A stretch of 11,483 nucleotides of DNA from assembly GCA_013203755.1 (NCBI GenBank), contig JABMPI010000797.1:1-11483 (forward strand). Direction: 5' to 3'. The translations under genes were made by a program, and so were the position numbers. The notes beneath the pieces are model-generated. The model was given only the letters and a program-made list of their open reading frames with translations, was not told the DNA's origin and did no database searches. Below, piece after piece: positions 7,414 through 11,483 of this stretch. Source of the DNA: Bacteroidota bacterium. GTDB taxonomy: Bacteria; Bacteroidota; Bacteroidia; Bacteroidales; Prolixibacteraceae. How positions within the stretch are numbered: position 1 is the stretch's first letter; each line of letters opens with the position of its first letter.

Positions 7414-7579
7414 CTAGTGTTAAGTCAAGTATGAGATTACGGTTAAACCGCAGTTATTTTTTGTTTTTTGTGAAATGAAAAAAAGTAAGAATAGCCGTAG
7501 TTACGTGATTTTTTTTCATAAAACAAAAACGGAAAAGAACAAGGCTTGGAGTGAAAGATCATGCTTGACTTGACACTAG
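7414..7579. mobile_element. MITE-like element with 17-bp inverted ends and CTAG flanks
   Basis: Terminal inverted repeats are TGTTAAGTCAAGTATGA (7418-7434) and, read on the minus strand, TGTCAAGTCAAGCATGA (7575-7559): 15 of 17 match, and both mismatches would be U-G wobbles in plus-strand RNA. CTAG flanks the element at 7414-7417 and 7576-7579, as expected for a 4-bp target duplication of the YTAR type. The 158-bp body has no open frame. It holds inner inverted arms ATGAAAAAAA (7475-7484) and TTTTTTTCAT (7510-7519) plus a smaller CGGTT/AACCG palindrome near 7440-7450, so the whole piece can fold as one long interrupted hairpin. This is the layout of a non-autonomous miniature transposon. The parent transposase is not in the window, so the family is unknown (IS5- or IS701-like elements use such targets). 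A structured regulatory RNA or a resident terminator-like hairpin is the alternative. Confidence 0.6.
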
Positions 7580-8262
7580 TTTTCTAATTTTATTAGAAGT
7601 TGTTCCTTGTAACTTAAACTCACCGGTAATTTATACTCTCCAATCTTTACGCTATTTCCTTCCAGGTAAACTACTTTAGAGAGTGAAATTACATACGATT
7701 TATGAATTCGTTCAAAAAGACTTTCAGGAATTTGAGATATAAAATCTTTTAAAGTGCCATGCACCATTAAAGAATTTTCGGTGGTTACAAAACGCACATA
7801 ATCGCCCTGTGCCTCTAAATACAAAAGCTCATCGAAATTAATTTTATAACTCTTTTTGTTTGCCCGAACCATTAAATGCTTCGAAACCTCCGATTCATCT
7901 TTTCCAAAAAAACGTTCAAGCGAACGGTTAACAGCAGTTCTAAATCGTTCGAACGAAACGGGTTTTAACAAATAATCAACGGCATCAACTTCAAATCCTT
8001 CGATAGCATATTCAGGATACGCGGTTACAATTACAAATAACGGCGGTTCTTTTAAACTTTTCACAAAACCAATTCCCGATAGTTTTGGCATATTTACATC
8101 TAAAAATAAAAGATCTATTTTCTCTTGCTTTAACCACTCGCCAGCTTCTAAGGCATCTTTACAAACCGCAACCATGTATAATTCCGGACAGGCATTTACA
8201 AAATCTACAATCACATCTTGCGAAAGCGGTTCATCATCAACTATAAGACAATTTAATTGCAT
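7576..8262 (-). CDS. LytTR-family response regulator
   Basis: A 228-residue cytoplasmic two-component regulator. Residues 1-120 are a CheY-like receiver: acidic pocket Asp9/Asp10/Glu11 in IVDDEP, phosphoacceptor Asp55 in LFLDVNMP, Thr80 in VTAYPEYA and Lys100 in YLLKP. Residues 127-226 are a LytTR DNA-binding domain with the typical stretches LLYLEAQGDYVRF and FERIHKSYVISLSKV. LytTR regulators bind direct repeats upstream of target genes, often for envelope or surface functions. The gene starts 6 bp after the kinase stop, so the two are cotranscribed and form a cognate pair. Its TAG stop lies inside the right CTAG flank of the MITE-like element. The reading frame looks complete, so the insertion did not shorten it. 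Confidence 0.95.
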   Translation of the reverse strand: MQLNCLIVDDEPLSQDVIVDFVNACPELYMVAVCKDALEAGEWLKQEKIDLLFLDVNMPKLSGIGFVKSLKEPPLFVIVTAYPEYAIEGFEVDAVDYLLKPVSFERFRTAVNRSLERFFGKDESEVSKHLMVRANKKSYKINFDELLYLEAQGDYVRFVTTENSLMVHGTLKDFISQIPESLFERIHKSYVISLSKVVYLEGNSVKIGEYKLPVSLSYKEQLLIKLEN

Positions 8263-8268
8263 ACCTTT

Positions 8269-9303
8269 TTATTTCAACTGCACCTGTAATAGCACTTTAA
8301 AAGTTTCCTCCTTATCCGAAATCTTCAACAAATGCAAACCCGGATAAATCAAATCCAAACGTTTTTGTACATTCTCAATACCAATTCCTTTATATTTTGA
8401 ATTATTTATTTCGGTCGTTTTTCCTTTACTGTTTTCAATCTCGAAAATTAATATTTTACCCGAAACTTCAATTTTAATGTCAACAAATACATTTTTCCCT
8501 CCGCCCTTTAAACCATGTTTAAAACTGTTCTCCACAAATGGAAGAAACAAAAGAGGAGCTATCTTTTTTCCATCTATTTCTCCAACAACATCCAACTTTA
8601 TTTTGTCTTTCTCTACGGTTCGAAGATTTTGCAATTCAATATAATTCCTTACCATTTCCACTTCTTTCTCAAGCGGAATAAAATCGATATCCGACTCGTA
8701 AATAATGTGGCGCATTAAATCGCTCAACTGTATTATTTTACCCGGAACACTCTCCGATTTTTTTCTTGCCAAACTATAAATACTATTTAACGAATTAAAT
8801 AAAAAGTGAGGGTTAATCTGCGATTTCAGTGCTTTTAATTCAGATATTGTTTTCTCTTTTTCAATTTCCTGCAACTGGAAATAACCACGGGCGAGTCGAA
8901 ACAAACTGGTTAGAAAAATATAAATTACAAAATAGAGCGAAATATCCCAGAAACCGTAATAAGCAATAAAATAGTACCCGGTAAAAACATAATCAATCCA
9001 GCCATCAAATAACATGATATAAAAAGCAGATCCTAAAACGACTGCTCCCAAAACCAAAACTCCGTATAAGAAATATTTGCTCTTTTCAAGAAATAGGGGA
9101 AAGAGTATTTTCAAATTCAAGTAGACAATTAGAAAAATGGGAAGATGAAAAATTGCTGTATAAATTAAGTCGATGCGTTTTATTTCTGCTGAAACTTTTA
9201 AAACATTCATTAGAATTACAAACGACAAACACCAAAACATAATGTGCTGAAATATTCTGTCTTTCGATATCCGAATAAAAACTATTTTGAATTGACTAAT
9301 CAA
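8269..9303 (-). CDS. LytS/YehU-type sensor histidine kinase
   Basis: A 344-residue inner membrane kinase that should phosphorylate the adjacent LytTR regulator. Four hydrophobic segments occupy roughly 22-39, 45-70, 78-98 and 112-137, with only short loops and no extracytoplasmic sensor domain. The His_kinase domain begins with LKSQINPHFLFNSLNSIY, which carries the phosphorylated His166. The ATP-binding part shows the N box PFVENSFKHG (255-264) and the G box KGIGIENVQKRL (305-316). The frame opens with TTG at 9303-9301, immediately after the TAG stop of the upstream lipoprotein gene, which suggests translational coupling. The next in-frame ATG (codon 22, at 9240) would cut into the conserved first membrane segment, so the TTG or a site near it is more likely. 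The start is the least certain part. Confidence 0.93.
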   Translation of the reverse strand: MISQFKIVFIRISKDRIFQHIMFWCLSFVILMNVLKVSAEIKRIDLIYTAIFHLPIFLIVYLNLKILFPLFLEKSKYFLYGVLVLGAVVLGSAFYIMLFDGWIDYVFTGYYFIAYYGFWDISLYFVIYIFLTSLFRLARGYFQLQEIEKEKTISELKALKSQINPHFLFNSLNSIYSLARKKSESVPGKIIQLSDLMRHIIYESDIDFIPLEKEVEMVRNYIELQNLRTVEKDKIKLDVVGEIDGKKIAPLLFLPFVENSFKHGLKGGGKNVFVDIKIEVSGKILIFEIENSKGKTTEINNSKYKGIGIENVQKRLDLIYPGLHLLKISDKEETFKVLLQVQLK

Positions 9304-9900
9304 CTATTTCCGTATTAAAATTGCTTCCATTCCATCTTTAAAAGCTTCCTCCGAATTTACATATTTTGTTACAAACTTTTGCAATTCTTTTGGTTTAGAT
9401 GTTAGTAATACAACATCTCCGTTATTTTCGTGATGTATCCTTATTTTGTTTTCTTTAATTAAATCCTCCAACCAATTCTGGTCGAACCAGTTAATTTTAA
9501 GTTGATTTTCTTCAACTACAAGTTTTGCAAATGTATGTACAGGAATAATATGAAAGGAAGCCAAATCCAGATTATCATCGTCTAAAAACTCCTCTAAATA
9601 AAAGTCTAAAAAATAATGCCCTCCCAATTTTACAATATGAACACTAAATTCAGATTCCAGACCATCTTTGTCTTTCAACAATAAAAGGTATGAAGTACTA
9701 TCTATATTTTCTGGAAATTTTTTACCGTGATAAGTGTGTTCAAAATACCACTGGGTACCATCATCGTCTATCCAATTCCCGGTTAAAATATCATTCGGGA
9801 ATAAATCCTTTTCAGTATATAACGGATAAAAAGAATATACCACGCACCCCGAGAAAAAAAGTGCAATAATTAAAATGATTGGAAAATTTCGTGCTTTCAT
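9304..9900 (-). CDS. Small lipoprotein of unknown function, in operon with the kinase and regulator
   Basis: A 198-residue predicted lipoprotein. I start at the ATG at 9900, because it gives a proper lipoprotein signal (MKARNFPIILIIALFFSGC, Cys19 lipidated). The frame extends 17 codons upstream to 9951, but that extension would bury the signal and overlap the probable promoter. After the cysteine comes VVYSFYPLYTEKDLF and then GNWIDDDGTQWYFEH, a pattern I associate with a widespread but uncharacterised Bacteroidota lipoprotein type (PLYT followed by a G-W-W/F strand pair). The rest looks like an all-beta fold with an acidic patch (EEFLDDDNLDL). No acidic surface-export signal follows the cysteine, so it may face the periplasm. 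Its stop codon directly abuts the kinase start, so a role as envelope-side sensor or accessory of that kinase is plausible but unproven. Confidence 0.85.
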   Translation of the reverse strand: MKARNFPIILIIALFFSGCVVYSFYPLYTEKDLFPNDILTGNWIDDDGTQWYFEHTYHGKKFPENIDSTSYLLLLKDKDGLESEFSVHIVKLGGHYFLDFYLEEFLDDDNLDLASFHIIPVHTFAKLVVEENQLKINWFDQNWLEDLIKENKIRIHHENNGDVVLLTSKPKELQKFVTKYVNSEEAFKDGMEAILIRK

Positions 9901-10007
9901 TTTTATATTTTTGAATTTCAAATCAAACATAAATGAAATTTGAGTGGGCAACTATTTTTTTCGTTGTGATGTTGAATTTTATCGTTGAAATTGAAAAAGG
10001 ATAAACT
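9901..10007. other. Intergenic region upstream of the lipoprotein-kinase-regulator operon
   Basis: 107 bp lie between the Omp85-like gene stop and the lipoprotein start. I see no hairpin terminator for the upstream gene, so read-through is possible. A -7-like element for the operon is listed separately. 7-bp inverted arms, AATTTCA (9914-9920) and TGAAATT (9934-9940), frame it and could be an operator, though chance is likely in such AT-rich DNA. Confidence 0.4.
9924..9931 (-). promoter_or_regulatory. Candidate -7 promoter element of the lipoprotein-kinase-regulator operon
   Basis: Read on the minus strand this is TATGTTTG, an exact match to TAnnTTTG. It would give a start near 9917 and a leader of about 17 bases before the ATG at 9900, supporting that start. 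No clear TTTG -33 element is present at the expected distance. Confidence 0.35.
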
Positions 10008-11327
10008 CTAGAATAGATAATTCAGTCCAATATACATTCCTGAATCACCATCTCGTTCATTGGCTGCCATTCCATAATCAATAGCAATTATAAAATTCTG
10101 ATTCATAACAATTCGTAAACCTGCACCGTATGAAATGTGCATTTGTTCCGCTTGGTCATCAAAATAATCCTCTTGTTTGTTGTTTGCAGGCAACTGTTCA
10201 GTAAGACCTATATCGATCTTCTTTGTTACCTGCCCAAAATCCATAAAACCATTTAATCCCAAATAAAAATTGTTATTTATAAATTGAAAACGAGCAAATT
10301 TCCAGCGCGCTTCAACATTTCCATAAAATATACCATCGCCAACAATTCGGTTCCGGCGGATTCCTCGTAACGATTTTGCTCCTCCAAGACCTTCCGATTT
10401 TGCTCCTGTCATTACCGAATTAATTACCTGGCTTTGATAATAAAAAGGCACATGTCCGCCAATGGTAGATTGGTATGCTAACCGGTAAACGAACGAAAGA
10501 TCGTTAGGTATTATAGTAAAATATTGCCGGTGTGTCAAACTAATTTTAGCGAATGAACTTTCGCCACCTAAAAACTCAGGAGCACCAACCAAAACGGCTT
10601 CAGTCCAAACACCCTTCATTGGATTTGGGCGATTGTCGCGTGTATCGAATACCAAACCTGCTTTAACAATAGGAACAAAACCTCCATTCATTTCATTATC
10701 AGAAATAATTCCCCAATCTTGATATTTTTCATACAATCCATCAAATTCCGGCAGAATATCATCGCCTTCCTTCCCTTTATTTAGCTTATCCAAATCAACT
10801 GCTCCAACTTTAAAATTCAACAAATTAATTCCAGCAGCCCATCTCAATTTTTCGCCAGAAAGTTTTCCTTGCAAATCAACTTTAAAACGAAACATTTTAC
10901 GGTCGTATTTATAATACATCCGGGTCAGGTAATCTGTACTTTCATCATCAATCCAACCCGGATTAACAACTGCATCGTAACCATTAAATCCATAAAAATC
11001 GTAGGCTTGATCCGTAAGGTAGCTAATATCAAAAGATGTCTGCAGTCCCTTAATTAATCTATCAGAATCGTAATAAAACCGGTTATTACCACTCCCTTTT
11101 GTAAACCGCGAAACCTCGAAATATAGCGAGTGATTATAATTTGGATAACGACTTCCATCGCCATAATTGTATAAATTCACCAAAGCTCCATATTGAAGCC
11201 CAAGGTCAGTATTAAACGAAACGGCTGGAAGTGCACCAAAATTCCAACCCTCTTTTACAACTTTTTCCTGTGAGAATCCTTGGAAATAAATAAAAATTGA
11301 GATGAATAGGATTATTATTTTTTTCAT
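10008..11327 (-). CDS. Omp85-type (BamA/TamA-like) outer membrane barrel without POTRA domains
   Basis: A 439-residue outer membrane protein with a signal peptide (1-20, ending GFSQ). The mature protein begins directly with strand-like sequence: WNFGALPAVSFNTDLGLQYGALVNLYNYGDG (28-58) is typical of a Bacteroidota group of short Omp85-like barrels. Omp85 landmarks follow: FDTRDNRPNPMKG (227-239) and GGAKSLRGIRRNRIVGDG (315-332), which contains the loop-6 RG motif as RGI rather than the usual RGF/RGY. The end, GAGLRIVMNQNFIIAIDYGMA and a terminal NYLF, is a normal barrel closure. There is no POTRA region, so it is unlikely to be the essential BamA. A patatin or phosphatase fusion, seen in some relatives, is also absent. 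Its function (secretion, insertion or uptake) is unknown. It lies 107 bp upstream of the lipoprotein gene on the same strand. Confidence 0.88.
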   Translation of the reverse strand: MKKIIILFISIFIYFQGFSQEKVVKEGWNFGALPAVSFNTDLGLQYGALVNLYNYGDGSRYPNYNHSLYFEVSRFTKGSGNNRFYYDSDRLIKGLQTSFDISYLTDQAYDFYGFNGYDAVVNPGWIDDESTDYLTRMYYKYDRKMFRFKVDLQGKLSGEKLRWAAGINLLNFKVGAVDLDKLNKGKEGDDILPEFDGLYEKYQDWGIISDNEMNGGFVPIVKAGLVFDTRDNRPNPMKGVWTEAVLVGAPEFLGGESSFAKISLTHRQYFTIIPNDLSFVYRLAYQSTIGGHVPFYYQSQVINSVMTGAKSEGLGGAKSLRGIRRNRIVGDGIFYGNVEARWKFARFQFINNNFYLGLNGFMDFGQVTKKIDIGLTEQLPANNKQEDYFDDQAEQMHISYGAGLRIVMNQNFIIAIDYGMAANERDGDSGMYIGLNYLF

Positions 11328-11350
11328 AAGGCTTGTTTTTAGTATTTATG

Positions 11351-11358
11351 TAAATATA
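11351..11358 (-). promoter_or_regulatory. Weak candidate -7 element of the Omp85-like gene
   Basis: On the minus strand TATATTTA matches seven of the eight positions of TAnnTTTG, with the final G missing. Its distance to the ATG at 11327 is suitable. No -33 TTTG is present, so this is tentative. Confidence 0.22.
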
Positions 11359-11464
11359 AATCAATAAAATGAATTATATATTTTTATAATTTTTGAGAAT
11401 TTAAGATGAATGGGATCTATAAGATAGATAATTCTACGTGCTCAGTAAAAAATATGAAAATATA

Positions 11465-11483
11465 GAAAGAAAGAAAGAAAGAA
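11465..11483. repeat. GAAA tetranucleotide repeat, truncated by the window edge
   Basis: Four full GAAA units plus GAA run to the last base, so the true copy number is unknown. It lies in non-coding DNA about 140 bp upstream of the Omp85-like start. Tetranucleotide tracts can change length by slippage. Confidence 0.8.

Larger units (their letters stand above)
11328..11483. other. Right-edge intergenic region
   Basis: 156 AT-rich bases upstream of the Omp85-like gene. A near-match -7 element (minus-strand TATATTTA at 11351-11358, one base off TAnnTTTG) could drive that gene, with a leader of about 17 bases. A 6-bp palindrome ATCTAT/ATAGAT sits at 11415-11429, and a GAAA repeat closes the window. 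I see no supported gene here. Confidence 0.4.

Noticed and set aside
7414..7579. Reading the hairpin region as a CRISPR repeat, integron attC site or tRNA-like element
   Set aside because: There is only one pair of inverted ends and no spacer array, no attC core boxes and no cloverleaf. CTAG flanks with inverted ends fit a miniature transposon better.
9901..9951. Upstream extension of the small lipoprotein to 9951
   Set aside because: It would place 17 residues before the lipoprotein signal and overlaps the candidate -7 element.
11406..11465. Short open frames near the right edge
   Set aside because: About 20 codons each, without start signals or recognisable sequence; typical of AT-rich intergenic DNA.

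Overview
The window looks like an ordinary chromosomal stretch from an AT-rich member of the Bacteroidota. The evidence is a secreted protease with a type IX secretion (T9SS) C-terminal sorting domain, a prolyl-tRNA synthetase of the archaeal/eukaryotic-like type, outer membrane proteins of characteristic Bacteroidota families, a LytS-like kinase with a LytTR regulator, and TAnnTTTG-type -7 promoter elements. The mix is reminiscent of Marinilabiliales/Prolixibacteraceae, but that rank is a guess.

Left part (1-2797): the 5' end of a minus-strand gene for an exported protein with a c-type heme motif (CFGCH). A short AT-rich divergent region with an exact 11-bp direct repeat follows. Next comes a plus-strand secreted trypsin-like protease resembling lysyl endopeptidase, with a C-terminal T9SS signal. 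It converges on proS (minus strand), and a symmetrical A-tract/T-tract hairpin between them can terminate both.

Middle part (2798-7349): proS on the minus strand, diverging from a plus-strand pair. The first of the pair is a lipoprotein with a Tyr/Gly-rich centre and a long Ser/Thr/Arg-rich tail, preceded by an unusually strong Shine-Dalgarno sequence. The second is an OmpP1/FadL-like outer membrane barrel. The pair ends at a GC-rich hairpin terminator.

Right part (7350-11483): a minus-strand group consisting of an Omp85-type (BamA/TamA-like) barrel without POTRA domains, a small lipoprotein, a LytS/YehU-like sensor kinase whose TTG start abuts the lipoprotein stop, and a LytTR response regulator. 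The last three form a compact operon with a plausible promoter at about 9924-9931. The lipoprotein may be an envelope-side partner of a kinase that has no obvious extracytoplasmic domain; this is inference.

The most notable non-coding structure is a 158-bp MITE-like element at 7418-7575. It has 17-bp terminal inverted repeats flanked by CTAG on both sides. It sits exactly at the stop codon of the response regulator, so the right-hand CTAG supplies that stop, and it separates the gene from its probable terminator. A GAAA tetranucleotide repeat runs off the right edge. I saw no tRNA, rRNA, CRISPR array or intact transposase gene, and no clearly new multi-gene system.
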